A DNA stretch of 64,000 nt from Westiellopsis prolifica IICB1 (lineage in GTDB: Bacteria; Cyanobacteriota; Cyanobacteriia; Cyanobacteriales; Nostocaceae), in NCBI RefSeq assembly GCF_004323185.1, contig NZ_NAPS01000002.1:2376083-2440082 (forward strand), given 5' to 3'. Both the position numbers and the translations under genes were made by a program. Positions 28,558 to 38,206 of this stretch are shown here, piece by piece; positions within the stretch are counted from its first letter, which is position 1; each line of letters starts with the position of its first letter. Under the pieces are notes generated by a model. The model did not search any database, was not told the origin of the DNA, and was given only the letters and a program-made list of their open reading frames with translations.

Positions 28558-29835
28558 TTATTCCATGGCTCGAATTAATTTATTTGCTTGTGTTTGCGCC
28601 CGTTGCATCGCCTGTTGTAGCGGTTGTTGTCCCAGTAAAGCACTGATAAATTGATTATCAAAGTTGTTCATAATGGCGGCGGGGTATTTACCTGCTTGCC
28701 AAGGCATAGCATAACTGACTCCTGCAACAAAGGGCGATCGCAATGGGTCTTTGTCGTAACCCAATTTTTCAGCTACTGATTTACGTGTCGGTAAAGTAAA
28801 GCCTGTTGCTGTCCACTTTTCCATACCTTCTTTACCTGTGAGATAGGAAATCAACTCCCAAGCTTCGGTTTTATGTTGTGTTTGTTTGTTCATGACGTAG
28901 GCAACAGTAAATAACATTGTGCCTTTTTTGTTATTTATAATTGGTATTTCTACGGTAGTAAAATCTAATTGAGGAAAAGTTTCTTTCAGGTAGTTAATAG
29001 CCCAGTTACCTTCAATCACCATTGCGACTTTACCTTGACCAAACATTTCACTACCTGAGTTTGTTCCAACGTCCGATTTTTGAGCGGCGGTATGGTCTTT
29101 TTGATACTGATCTACTACCAACTCTAATCCTTTGATCCCAGGTTCCGAAGCAAATACAGCATAACCATTTGCATCTACAAGTTGTCCACCAAAGGCTTTG
29201 ATTTTGTAAGCTTGACGCCCTAACTCTGGGATAATGCCATAACCGTATTGGTCAATTTTTCCGTCTTGGTTTTGATCTACTGTCAACTTTTTGGAGTAGG
29301 TACGCAATTCATCCCATGTTGTGGGAGGACTTGTTAAGCCTGCGGTAACAAAAGCTCGCTTGTTGTAAAAAAGAGTTAGGGTAGAGTAGTCTTTAGGTAA
29401 ACCATATATATGATTGTCATACTTAAAGCTGTTAAGTATTGTCTCCTCAAAATCAGCTAGGTCAAATTCCGGGTTAACATAAGCGTCTAATGGCTCTAGA
29501 ACGTTCTGGCTCATTAAAAAAGGAGCCTCAAAAGCATCCAAATAGAAGACATCAGGTGCTGCTTCGCCAATCAAGCGCGTTTTAATCACATCCATGTATT
29601 GGTCGGCGATGACCTCATACTTTATTCTGATACCTGGATGCTGTGCCTCAAAGTCTTTGAGTACTCGTTTCAATAGTTGTTGCTCAGTCGGATCTGCACC
29701 CCAACCGCTAAGTTTTAGGATGACTGGAGTGGTTGTCGTGGTAGTGTGGGGCAAAGGCGAATTCTGGCAACCAATCATACAAAGAGCGACCGCTACCATG
29801 AACGCCAAAAATTTCCCAAAAATTCTTTTGCTCAC
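28558..29835 (-). CDS. ABC transporter solute-binding lipoprotein (sugar type)
   Basis: A 425-residue family 1 extracellular solute-binding protein. The N-terminus MSKRIFGKFLAFMVAVALCM plus the lipobox cysteine at residue 23 (MIGC) marks a lipoprotein. The mature part has ILKLSGWGADPTEQQLLKRV, then DVFYLDAFEAPFL, the conserved YGLPKDYSTLTLFYNK region and a late SYLTGKEGMEKWT. The start is GTG at 29835 with GGAG seven bases upstream. Related proteins bind oligosaccharides or sugar-like osmolytes. The permease and ATPase are not adjacent, which is common in cyanobacteria. The ligand is unknown. Confidence 0.9.
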   Translation of the reverse strand: MSKRIFGKFLAFMVAVALCMIGCQNSPLPHTTTTTTPVILKLSGWGADPTEQQLLKRVLKDFEAQHPGIRIKYEVIADQYMDVIKTRLIGEAAPDVFYLDAFEAPFLMSQNVLEPLDAYVNPEFDLADFEETILNSFKYDNHIYGLPKDYSTLTLFYNKRAFVTAGLTSPPTTWDELRTYSKKLTVDQNQDGKIDQYGYGIIPELGRQAYKIKAFGGQLVDANGYAVFASEPGIKGLELVVDQYQKDHTAAQKSDVGTNSGSEMFGQGKVAMVIEGNWAINYLKETFPQLDFTTVEIPIINNKKGTMLFTVAYVMNKQTQHKTEAWELISYLTGKEGMEKWTATGFTLPTRKSVAEKLGYDKDPLRSPFVAGVSYAMPWQAGKYPAAIMNNFDNQFISALLGQQPLQQAMQRAQTQANKLIRAME

Positions 29836-30180
29836 CAGAATCTCCGCGACGAAGAAGCCTTAATTCATGTGCCGGGGTAAGCCATGGGCGAATTTATTCG
29901 CCGCCGCATAATTAACATTCTTCTTATAGTTTCTCTTACTCTGGAATGAATTTTAAAAAAATTAAATTTTTATTAATACATGCACGGTAGAATAACTAAC
30001 AATTGACATTGATTCTGAGTGAAGAAGATATGTCTCGAAACATTGATATATTTTAGTTTTTCTCAATAAGACAAGAACAAAGAAAAACAAAAAGTAATTT
30101 TCTCGCCTTAAAAGCAGATGTAGCTAATAGCTAATAGGTCATAGCAATCAACAATTAATGATTAATTATCAACTCCGTTT
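29836..30180. other. Divergent intergenic region with a small hairpin
   Basis: 345 bp between the solute-binding protein and the MFS gene. A hairpin GGCGAA-TTTA-TTCGCC lies at 29887-29902. The rest is AT-rich and should contain both promoters, but none is distinct. A stretch near 30120-30170 is built of TAATAGCTAAT and AATTAATGATTAATT-like repeats. Confidence 0.5.
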
Positions 30181-31653
30181 ATGAATCATGATCAGATGGA
30201 AACCGATTCATCTATAATATCAAAAATTTCTGAAATTGAAATTTCAAAAACAACTATTCCTTCTGATATTCTACCAATAGATAGAGACAAATTTTCCAAA
30301 GATGCTATTCGTACTAGCCTCAAGGCTTCAACCCTGGATGGTATATTTGCAGGCATTTTTGGTATTACGACTGGCGGCATTTTATTGAGTAATTTTTTAG
30401 TAGAATTGGGCGCTAGTCCAGTAGCTTTTGGACTGCTTGCTTCTATTCCTATGCTGGTGAATTTAATTCAACCTCTGGGTGCTTATATATCAGAACGTTT
30501 TCACAGTCGCTGTCAGTATTCTCTATTAATTTATGCACCTTCTCGACTAATATGGTTGATTTTAGTAATTGGTATAGCAGCCTTTAGCCGCAAACTAATT
30601 GATTCTCAGCAGTTAATTACATTAACACTCTTGATTGTCTCAGTAAGCCATCTTTGGGGTGGTTTAGGTAGTGCATCTTGGCTTTCATGGATAGCCACGT
30701 TAGTCCATCGACGCTTGCGGGGGCGATATTTTGGCATACGCAACAGTGTTGCTAGCTTGACCAATTTGATTTGCGTACCTTTAGCTGGATTGGCTATATC
30801 TCATTGGTATGGCGGTACTCTCCAAGGTTACGGAGTAGTACTGTTTACAGGTATTTTGTTTGGGATAATGAGTTTGCTCTGTCAGTACTTTAAACTAGAT
30901 ATCAATCCTCAAGTACAAAATGCTGTAGTTACAGATGCAAAAAATTTAGATATAACTACCAAGGGGCAAATAACAGATGTTAACTTGGTCTCTCAACCCA
31001 AATTTTGGCAGAATATCCGCAACGACACTAATTTTTTAATGATTTTGCTCTACTTCAGTATATGGATGTTTGCTGTTAACCTTTGTAACCCCTTTTTCAA
31101 TCTTTACATGTTAGATACCTTGAACTTAGATGTTAGTTGGGTAACTGTTTACAGCAGCCTGCAAGCAGGGGCAAATATGTTAATGTTGATTCTCTGGGGG
31201 AGATTAGCAGATAAAATCGGCAATCGTTCTGTTCTATTCTTTATTGGAATTTTAGTAGCGATCGCACCTTTATTGTGGTTAGGTATTGGCTACACTCCCC
31301 TTGATCTATGGCTATGGTTGCCAATATTACACCTTTTCTTGGGAGGAACTGGGGCGGCTATTGATTTGTGCGGTAACAATATGCAGCTAGAAGTTGCACC
31401 AGTCAGAAATCAGTCGGTATATTTTGCAACTATAGCAGCGGTTGCTGGCTTGTGTGGTGCTTTCGGTACAATTCTGGGTGGTTTTCTCGTACAAATTAAT
31501 TTTTGTGGAGGTTTACTAGGATTGTTCGTTTTCTCCACAATATTTAGGCTTGTTGCACTTTTACCACTTATTTTTGTGCAAGAGTCACGGGGACAGTCTT
31601 TTATCCAAGCCTTCCAAATTTTTCGGCCGTTTAGACTAAGGGTTAGAGGTTAG
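30181..31653 (+). CDS. Major facilitator superfamily transporter
   Basis: A 490-residue membrane protein with about 12 hydrophobic helices after a 45-residue polar N-terminus. MFS features include the loop 2-3 type sequence PLGAYISERFHSRCQYS and its C-terminal counterpart WGRLADKIGNRSVLF. The RRLRGRYFGIRNSVASLTN motif resembles a cyanobacterial MFS subgroup. The substrate cannot be told from sequence. The ATG at 30181 has no good Shine-Dalgarno. It is divergent from the solute-binding lipoprotein; no functional link is evident. Confidence 0.85.
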   Translation: MNHDQMETDSSIISKISEIEISKTTIPSDILPIDRDKFSKDAIRTSLKASTLDGIFAGIFGITTGGILLSNFLVELGASPVAFGLLASIPMLVNLIQPLGAYISERFHSRCQYSLLIYAPSRLIWLILVIGIAAFSRKLIDSQQLITLTLLIVSVSHLWGGLGSASWLSWIATLVHRRLRGRYFGIRNSVASLTNLICVPLAGLAISHWYGGTLQGYGVVLFTGILFGIMSLLCQYFKLDINPQVQNAVVTDAKNLDITTKGQITDVNLVSQPKFWQNIRNDTNFLMILLYFSIWMFAVNLCNPFFNLYMLDTLNLDVSWVTVYSSLQAGANMLMLILWGRLADKIGNRSVLFFIGILVAIAPLLWLGIGYTPLDLWLWLPILHLFLGGTGAAIDLCGNNMQLEVAPVRNQSVYFATIAAVAGLCGAFGTILGGFLVQINFCGGLLGLFVFSTIFRLVALLPLIFVQESRGQSFIQAFQIFRPFRLRVRG

Positions 31654-31710
31654 GCATTTGGGCTGCTAAGAACCTGCTTTCATCAGATCATTGTTTACAA
31701 TTCGACTTGG

Positions 31711-31900
31711 TGTCTTAGTGTCTTGGTGAGTCCACTTGCCGTCTTGGACGCCACGTGCTACAAGCCGGGGAACCCGTCCAACGCAGTGGCTCCGCTTCCC
31801 GTCACGTTCAAAGTAGCGTCCCGGAGGGAACTTGGCAAGGTGGCGAACCTGAAGGGTGGTTAAATTAAGGTTTATTTTTTCACCACTTAGACACTAAGAC
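31711..31900. repeat. Inverted-repeat element interrupted by a GC-rich insert
   Basis: TGTCTTAGTGTCTTGGTG at 31711-31728 is matched in inverted orientation by CACCACTTAGACACTAAGAC at 31881-31900. The ~150 bp between them are distinctly GC-rich (about 31735-31855) compared with surrounding DNA and include CCCGGAGGGAAC-like palindromes. A short version of the same inverted repeat without the insert is at 55259-55308. Confidence 0.6.
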
Positions 31901-31919
31901 AAAATGCTTTTACCCTTGA

Positions 31920-32879
31920 CTATTCTGCAAGCGTCGAACTTAAACTCATAGTTTTTTCCCACAACACTACATTGTGAGTGTTAGTTGTAGCGGGGGGCTG
32001 ATGTAGAGAGATTAACTGAGTTAAAGTACTTTTTAATTGGGTACGCGGCACAATTTCATCAACAAAGCCGTGTTTTAATAAATCTTCCGCAGTTTGGAAA
32101 TCATCAGGTAGTTTTTCTCGTAGGGTTTGCTCGATCACTCGCCGACCTGCAAAACCAATAGTTGCTTTGGGTTCTGCTATGATGATATCACCTAACATAG
32201 CAAAACTGGCGGTAACTCCACCTGTGGTAGGGTTAGTTAATATCGGTACATACAACAACCGTGCTTCTTTATGCCGTTCTAAAGCTGCGGAAATTTTTGC
32301 CATCTGCATAAGTGAGAGCATTCCTTCTTGCATTCTTGCTCCACCAGATGTGCAAACGATGACTACAGGATACCGTCTTTGAGTAGCTTGTTCTATTAAG
32401 CGGGTGAGTTTTTCGCCTACGACTGAACCCATACTTCCACCCATGAAGCGAAAATCCATGACTCCCAGGGCGATTGGTAAACCGTTGATTTCACCTAATC
32501 CTGTTTTGACAGCATCTACCAAGCCGAGTTTTTCTTGTGTTTCCCGGAGGCGATCGCTATAGGCTTTGCGATCACGGAATCCCAAAGGATCGCCAGGACG
32601 CAATTGTTCATCAAGCGGTCTCCAGGTATTAGAATCTATCAACTGACGGATGCGCTCATCACTATCTACCCGATTATGATGTCCACATTCGGTGCATACC
32701 ATGAAATTTGCTTTTAAATCTTTGGCGTAACTTAATACACCACATTTAGGACACTTGTTCCATAGTCCATCTGCGATTTCACGTTCTTGGCGTTCTAAAC
32801 TGATAGGTCCTGATTTCCGTCGGTTTGCAAACCAATCAAACAGAGATTTTAAACCACGTGATTCTTCGTTGTTTGCCAT
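31920..32879 (-). CDS. accD: Acetyl-CoA carboxylase carboxyltransferase subunit beta
   Basis: A 319-residue subunit that, with AccA, transfers the carboxyl group from biotin to acetyl-CoA in fatty acid synthesis. The N-terminal zinc ribbon has Cys43, Cys46, Cys62 and Cys65. The crotonase-like core shows [19 protein letters not shown], then [12 protein letters not shown] and [16 protein letters not shown]. Length and start are as expected. It is a single gene here. Confidence 0.97.
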   Translation of the reverse strand: MANNEESRGLKSLFDWFANRRKSGPISLERQEREIADGLWNKCPKCGVLSYAKDLKANFMVCTECGHHNRVDSDERIRQLIDSNTWRPLDEQLRPGDPLGFRDRKAYSDRLRETQEKLGLVDAVKTGLGEINGLPIALGVMDFRFMGGSMGSVVGEKLTRLIEQATQRRYPVVIVCTSGGARMQEGMLSLMQMAKISAALERHKEARLLYVPILTNPTTGGVTASFAMLGDIIIAEPKATIGFAGRRVIEQTLREKLPDDFQTAEDLLKHGFVDEIVPRTQLKSTLTQLISLHQPPATTNTHNVVLWEKTMSLSSTLAE

Positions 32880-33563
32880 TTGTTTCTTATGCCAGTAGAG
32901 TATGTCAAAAACAGGTTTATCCCTTTGGAGGAGTCATTGTCATTTGTCATTCGTCACTTGTGTTTAGTTTGTAGTAATGACTCAATCACTAATGACTACA
33001 CAACAAACTTTGTCTTATAAGCAATATTTCAGATCTAGTTTTGCATCTGTGCTTGTCAGCTTAACGAAAATAAGTAAACCAGTTCAAGTGTGTTGTTCTA
33101 GATGCCAAGATGTTTATAATTTTTCAGGTACGAAGAATATACAGTTGCTTATTGGACACGGTAAATTTCAAAGTGAGATCAGAGAAAATATTGCTTTGTT
33201 TTAATCCTTCATATCCAAAAGTTACCTGCAAAGTTACGGATATACCATCCCTGAAATAAAATTTCATCCCCAGACCAATAATAATTTGTTGATATGTGGT
33301 TAACAGCTAGATTTTGCTGCATTAGTTTAGTTTTTACACTGTTAATTTTGTAAAGAAGCTTATCCATCGTTACAGGATTAATCTTAACAGAAGTTAAATA
33401 CTATTAAGGGTAATGAAGTTTACAGTTGAAGGTTGATAAGTAGCGGTGTCCTGAAATGGCGAGCTTTTTTCCGATCTCCTTGTAAGTTCATGTTTCGGCT
33501 TTCTGCAAAGAATATATGTGCAAATGTTCCATGCAAGTCTCTATTCGTTGTTCCCTTTTACCT
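32880..33563. other. Intergenic region, no firm gene
   Basis: 684 bp between accD and the prepilin peptidase gene. A 75-codon frame on the plus strand (32977-33204) contains CCSRC, but it starts inside repeat-like DNA, has no ribosome binding site and matches nothing I know. The rest is AT-rich without visible structure. Confidence 0.45.
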
Positions 33564-34379
33564 TCAATTTACAAACAACCGTAAGTAGCTAGACAAAATT
33601 GTCTCTCCACCAAATAAAGTTACTACAGATCCAAGAGCCAGAAACGGGCCGAAAGGCATTTTATATCCGTATCTTCGCCGCGATAAGATGATCATACTGC
33701 CACCTACGGATACTCCCAACAAACAAGCAACAAAAGCAGCCAAGAGTAAATACTTCCAACCTAACCAGGCTCCCATCATGGCTGCTAGCTTGGCATCACC
33801 TCCACCCATTACAGTTTTACCAAAAATAATTGAACCAACTGTAGCGATCGCATCAAACAGCCACAATCCTAACACTATTCCCCAGCTCGCTATCATCAAG
33901 TTACTAGCTACTGCTGTCCAGCTAGAATTAGGCAAAAAACCAACTACTGCTTGAAATACTATCCCAATCACTAATCCTGACTGAGTCAGTTGGTTTGGTA
34001 AAGTCATTGTATCTAAATCAATCAGTGATAGTGCTAGTAACCAACTACAAAATACCCAGTAGCCAATAGTCAACAAAGATGCATCAAAATTCCAGAAAAT
34101 TAGTAAAAATAACAATCCTGTCACCACTTCTACCACTGGATAGCGCAGAGCAATCTTACCTTGGCAATAACGACAACAGCCTTTTAACCATAGCCAACCT
34201 AGCACTGGTATATTATCGTATGGCTTAAGTTTAGTTAAGCAATGGGGACAGCGAGAAGGAGGAAAAAGCAAAGATAAGCCAGCAGGAAGCCGATAAACTA
34301 CAACATTAATAAAACTGCCAATAGAAATACCCAAGGCAAATACAATTAAATTTGCCAGGATGAGCATCAAAGTATCCAT
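33564..34379 (-). CDS. pilD: Prepilin peptidase (type IV pilin leader peptidase/methylase)
   Basis: A 271-residue membrane aspartic protease that cleaves and N-methylates type IV prepilins. The methylase zinc site is present as Cys44-Cys47 (CPHC) and Cys69-Cys72 (CRYC). The protease aspartates are in SLIDLDTMTLP (Asp121 and Asp123) and GGGDAKL (Asp195). About seven hydrophobic helices match the family. It supplies the pilus machinery controlled by the hmp cluster in this window and also processes pseudopilins. It is downstream of a small hypothetical gene and leuB on the same strand, with gaps of about 95-130 bp. Confidence 0.96.
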   Translation of the reverse strand: MDTLMLILANLIVFALGISIGSFINVVVYRLPAGLSLLFPPSRCPHCLTKLKPYDNIPVLGWLWLKGCCRYCQGKIALRYPVVEVVTGLLFLLIFWNFDASLLTIGYWVFCSWLLALSLIDLDTMTLPNQLTQSGLVIGIVFQAVVGFLPNSSWTAVASNLMIASWGIVLGLWLFDAIATVGSIIFGKTVMGGGDAKLAAMMGAWLGWKYLLLAAFVACLLGVSVGGSMIILSRRRYGYKMPFGPFLALGSVVTLFGGETILSSYLRLFVN

Positions 34380-34505
34380 AATTCAGTGCTTTGTCATTTG
34401 TCTTGTATCCTACCCTGCGGGTAAACGCTTAGGCGTCTATGTCATTTGTATAACACCAATAACTAATGACCAATGACTATTGTACAGACGCAATTCATCG
34501 CGTCT

Positions 34506-34766
34506 CTAATACATATGCGATTCAATTTGATTCAAAGGTACAAAACATTCTGCGGGCAAGAGGGCTGCTTGAGCATTAAAAATCACCTTGCCACGATGAG
34601 TATCACGGTTAATTGCTACACCAGATGCTTGTCCAGCCACTTCAGGATGTACTTCGCAGTAAGTGTAGTAGATTTTACCAGCTGCTCTGATGATGGCAGG
34701 ATCAATCAAAGGTGGCTGGTTCTTAGACCTGGTATAGTTTGCTTGTTCTTGTCGTAAAGCGTACAC
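34506..34766 (-). CDS. Small hypothetical protein between leuB and pilD
   Basis: An 86-residue protein of unknown function. Codon use and composition look coding (for example PPLIDPAIIRAAGKIYYTYC and the C-terminal AALLPAECFVPLNQIES). Two cysteines are present, and there is no signal peptide or membrane segment. It lies on the same strand as leuB and pilD, 94 bp after leuB. The start is not well fixed, as no clear Shine-Dalgarno is seen. Confidence 0.5.
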   Translation of the reverse strand: MYALRQEQANYTRSKNQPPLIDPAIIRAAGKIYYTYCEVHPEVAGQASGVAINRDTHRGKVIFNAQAALLPAECFVPLNQIESHMY

Positions 34767-34860
34767 AACTTATGGGGTATAGTTATGAGGTTTTGTGTTA
34801 ATAGTGTATACGAAAGTTTCAGCAATGGTTGCTAAAATTTTCGGTTGCTACTAGGGCAGA

Positions 34861-35946
34861 TTATTCTTCCAATACTTGAATTAACGCCTCACCCATTGCA
34901 CGACAACCCAACAGTTGCATACCCGAAGACATGATATCTCCAGTACGAGCGCCATTTGCTAAAACTTGCAACACACCTTTTTCCACATAGTCTGCGGCGG
35001 CGGCTTGGTTTAAACCATAGCGCAGCATCATGGCTGTACTCAAAATCTGGGCTAAGGGATTAGCTTTATCAAGTCCAGCAATATCAGGAGCAGAACCATG
35101 AACAGGTTCAAACACTCCTAGACCAGAAGCACCTAAACTAGCAGAAGGCAACATGCCAATGCTACCAGTGAGCATAGCAGCAGCATCTGAAAGGATATCG
35201 CCAAACAGGTTCCCTGTGACAATAGTATCGAACTGTTTAGGAGCGCGTACTAACTGCATAGCAGCATTATCTACATACAGATGAGTAAGTTCCACATCCG
35301 GATATTGCGCTGCTAACTTCGTCATGCGATCGCGCCACAGTTGTGATACTTCTAAAACATTGGCTTTATCTACTGAACAGAGTTTGCTTTGGCGTTTGCG
35401 TGCGATTTCAAATGCGACTCTACCAATGCGATCAATTTCAGACTCGGTGTAGGCCATTGTATTGACACCACGCTTTTCACCAGTTTCCGTGTCAAAAATT
35501 CCCTTGGGTTTACCAAAGTAAATTCCACCAGTGAGTTCGCGCACTACCATAATATCAACGCCTTCCACGATTTCACGTTTCAAAGTAGAAGCATCAATTA
35601 ATTGGGGTATGATTTTTGCCGGACGCAAATTAGCAAATAATTCCAAACCTGCACGTAGTCTAAGTAAACCTGCTTCTGGACGTAAATGAGATGGCAAAGA
35701 ATCCCACTTATAACCACCAATCGCCGCTAATAATACTGCATCACTGTTGCGGCATACATCTAAAGTAGCTGCTGGTAGGGGTTCTCCTGTGGCGTCAATT
35801 GCTCCACCGCCGATCAGTGCTTCTTGAAATTCAAACTGAAGATCAAATTTTTTTTCCACGACTTTAAGCACGTTTACCGCCACAGCCATAATTTCAGGGC
35901 CGATGCCATCGCCAGGAAGTAAGGTAATGCGGTATTGCTGTGCCAT
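34861..35946 (-). CDS. leuB: 3-isopropylmalate dehydrogenase
   Basis: A 361-residue beta-decarboxylating dehydrogenase of leucine synthesis, using NAD and Mg or Mn. The N-terminus [17 protein letters not shown], the [15 protein letters not shown] segment, the [11 protein letters not shown] region and the metal and NAD sites [19 protein letters not shown] and [12 protein letters not shown] are all present. Full length with the expected start. A MITE-like element and palindromic repeats lie upstream. Confidence 0.97.
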   Translation of the reverse strand: MAQQYRITLLPGDGIGPEIMAVAVNVLKVVEKKFDLQFEFQEALIGGGAIDATGEPLPAATLDVCRNSDAVLLAAIGGYKWDSLPSHLRPEAGLLRLRAGLELFANLRPAKIIPQLIDASTLKREIVEGVDIMVVRELTGGIYFGKPKGIFDTETGEKRGVNTMAYTESEIDRIGRVAFEIARKRQSKLCSVDKANVLEVSQLWRDRMTKLAAQYPDVELTHLYVDNAAMQLVRAPKQFDTIVTGNLFGDILSDAAAMLTGSIGMLPSASLGASGLGVFEPVHGSAPDIAGLDKANPLAQILSTAMMLRYGLNQAAAADYVEKGVLQVLANGARTGDIMSSGMQLLGCRAMGEALIQVLEE

Positions 35947-36054
35947 AGTTAGTTTTAATGGGATGAATGTTTAAGCTTGCAGAAAAATATCATATCGAGC
36001 AATGGCACCAATGGCATGGAAAATATATCTTAAAGTCGGCCACAAATAAAGCTA

Positions 36055-36212
36055 ACTAGTAGTCTGACAACCTAACTTTGATGGGTAAGGGAAGGAACCG
36101 CGTTCGACAAAGTCGTTCCCGGAGGGTAGACGCGAAGTACGCAAAGGAAGAGGAAAAGAAGGTGAATCTAAAATTGGTTTACCTAGCAAAGTTGGGTTGC
36201 CAGACTACTAGT
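36055..36212. mobile_element. 158-bp MITE-like element with 26-bp terminal inverted repeats
   Basis: The left end (36055-36080) begins ACTAGTAGTCTGACAACC, and the right end (36187-36212) is its inverted copy with two mismatches over 26 bp. The ~106-bp interior is non-coding. The right-hand ACTAGT is also the start of another copy of the left end (36207-36232), so two elements abut or one is nested. No transposase is present. Confidence 0.75.
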
Positions 36213-36236
36213 GGTCTGACAAGTCAACTTTGATGG

Positions 36237-36289
36237 GTTCGTAGTGAGCGCTTAAGCGCTCATAGAGGACTTAAGTCCTCACTACAAAC
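36237..36289. repeat. Nested palindromic repeat, copy A
   Basis: Outer arms GTTCGTAGTGAG (36237-36248) and CTCACTACAAAC (36278-36289) are complementary with one mismatch. They enclose two palindromes, GAGCGCTTAAGCGCTC (36246-36261) and GAGGACTTAAGTCCTC (36265-36280). The same architecture is found at 57122-57177; partial copies are at 50597-50629, 52031-52050 and 55514-55538. Confidence 0.8.
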
Positions 36290-36393
36290 CCCTCATAGCG
36301 AGTGTGGTGAAGTACTAGTTAGGATCACAAAAAATGCACACAAATAATATGATTGAGTGTTTATCTGTGTGCATTAGTGGTCGTATTTTGGAA

Positions 36394-37983
36394 TTATAAC
36401 GGACGGTAGACGCGATAGTTGATATTGGGGAAGATATTATCCATAAACTCGACTTTTTCTAACCAACCGCTATCGATTTTGCCAATATTGATATCTTCGT
36501 AGAGTTTGTTAAACCGCATGAGATGCGATCGCGTCCTTCTCACAGCATAGGGAACCATTGTTCCTGTCCGCATAATAAATGCCCAGTCGGAAGATTGTGC
36601 TAAAAGCAACTCTCTTGCTGCTTGGTTAAGTGCTTTCCATTCCAGTTCATCAGCTGCTTCTTTGTTAGATAACTCAATCATACGTTCAGCAGCTTTATGT
36701 AAATGTGGGTAAATCCACGCATTCGTTTCATTCAACCAATACTCGTGGAAACCCTTGAAACCCCAGCTTGATTGAGATGGACGACAAACTTGTTGATTAG
36801 GATGAGCGCGCAAATAATCTGCTAAGTGAGTCATTTGATACGTTTGTTGGTCATACCATGACTTGCGGAACAAATAATCTATAAACCAGGGTCCTTCGTA
36901 CCACCAATGTCCAAATAATTCTGCGTCATAGGGCGAAACCACAATTGGTGGACGGTGCATAATACCGTAGAGATGACCGACTTGCTGCTCCCGGTTATAC
37001 ATGAAGTTAGCTGCGTGTTCGGCAGCTTTTTCTCTTGCCCAGTAAGGATCATAGAGGGCTTTGTCTGCTAGTCCGAGACCTCTACCAGTAATCTTATGAT
37101 ACTTGATGCCCGTATTTTTTCGCTGACCATTGGGCATAATGTAGGGCTTGATGTATTCGTATTCAGCTTCCCAACCCAAATCTTTGTAAAACTCTCGATA
37201 TTCCGGCGCACCAGGATAACCTACCTCAGAAGACCATACCTGTTGAGAGGATTCATGATCACGTCCAAAAGCAGCCACACCAGTTTCTGTAAAAATAGGG
37301 GCGTAAGTGCCAAACCGGGGACGGGGGCGGGCGTAGAGGATACCATGTCCATCAATCAGAAAATAGCGCAACCCAACATCTGCCAACATCCGCTCTAAAC
37401 CTTCATAGTAGGCACATTCAGGTAGCCAAATTCCTCTAGGCGGACATCCAAAAATTTCCTCATAGTGTTCACAGGCTACCTTTAATTGCGCCCACACAGA
37501 TTGTGGATACATTTTCATCAGTGGTAGATAACCGTGGGTAGCACCGCATGTGATGATTTCGAGATTATTTGTATCTTGGAACTGCTTAAAAGCTGTTACT
37601 AAATCACCTTTATATTGCTCCCAGATTTGTCGTGTAGAGTTAAATTCACTAGCGTAATGTTCGGCTAAGTATTTAATATGACCGTTGTGAGTATTATGGT
37701 CAATTTCTAGTTCTACAAGTTCTTCCAACTTTGCTAAGTGTTCATCATAGCGTTCTTGTAGCAACGGATCACGCAACATAGACACCAAAGGTGGTGTCAT
37801 ACTCATAGTAATTTTAAAGTCTACACCGTCTCGCTTTAAACCTTCAAAAACTCGTAGTAAAGGGATATAAGTTTCTGTAATAGCTTCATAAAGCCATTCT
37901 TCTTCCAGTACATAGTCACTTTCTGGATGCCGGACAAAGGGCAGATGTGCATGAAGTACTAGCGCAACGTAGCCGATAGCCAT
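36394..37983 (-). CDS. Glycoside hydrolase family 57 protein, probable 1,4-alpha-glucan branching enzyme
   Basis: A 529-residue GH57 protein. The N-terminus IGYVALVLHAHLPFVRHPE with its HAHLP motif is typical. GIWLPECAYYEG probably holds the catalytic glutamate and SPYDAELFGHWWYEGP the catalytic aspartate. The C-terminal ~100 residues resemble the helical DUF1957 domain of GH57 branching enzymes. Such enzymes form alpha-1,6 branches in glycogen, in parallel with GH13 GlgB. It is a single gene with an in-window neighbourhood of unrelated functions. The branching assignment is family-level knowledge. Confidence 0.9.
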   Translation of the reverse strand: MAIGYVALVLHAHLPFVRHPESDYVLEEEWLYEAITETYIPLLRVFEGLKRDGVDFKITMSMTPPLVSMLRDPLLQERYDEHLAKLEELVELEIDHNTHNGHIKYLAEHYASEFNSTRQIWEQYKGDLVTAFKQFQDTNNLEIITCGATHGYLPLMKMYPQSVWAQLKVACEHYEEIFGCPPRGIWLPECAYYEGLERMLADVGLRYFLIDGHGILYARPRPRFGTYAPIFTETGVAAFGRDHESSQQVWSSEVGYPGAPEYREFYKDLGWEAEYEYIKPYIMPNGQRKNTGIKYHKITGRGLGLADKALYDPYWAREKAAEHAANFMYNREQQVGHLYGIMHRPPIVVSPYDAELFGHWWYEGPWFIDYLFRKSWYDQQTYQMTHLADYLRAHPNQQVCRPSQSSWGFKGFHEYWLNETNAWIYPHLHKAAERMIELSNKEAADELEWKALNQAARELLLAQSSDWAFIMRTGTMVPYAVRRTRSHLMRFNKLYEDINIGKIDSGWLEKVEFMDNIFPNINYRVYRPL

Positions 37984-38206
37984 AATTATTCCGGGGTGGT
38001 ATTGATATATCGAAGGTTGGGGATTTGGCAGAAGTTAACAATATTTTAAGACTTTCTGGGGATCGTAACAGGCTTTAGCCAATTCTTTTATGATGAGTGA
38101 CACTCTAGGCTCAAAAAAAGCAGCTATCCTGGAGGGATTGCCCACAAATTTATAGTGGGGTAAGGGTGTTTGTTGTTTACCTTCGATTGTTGAGCTTGTG
38201 AGCAAA

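Noticed and set aside
32977-33204. 75-codon open frame with CCSRC between accD and pilD
   Set aside because: Begins in repeat-like DNA, lacks a Shine-Dalgarno and matches no family known to me; kept only as a note in the intergenic entry.
36090-36130. GTTCGAC-like stretch considered as a tRNA T-loop
   Set aside because: It lies inside the MITE interior and no cloverleaf can be formed around it.
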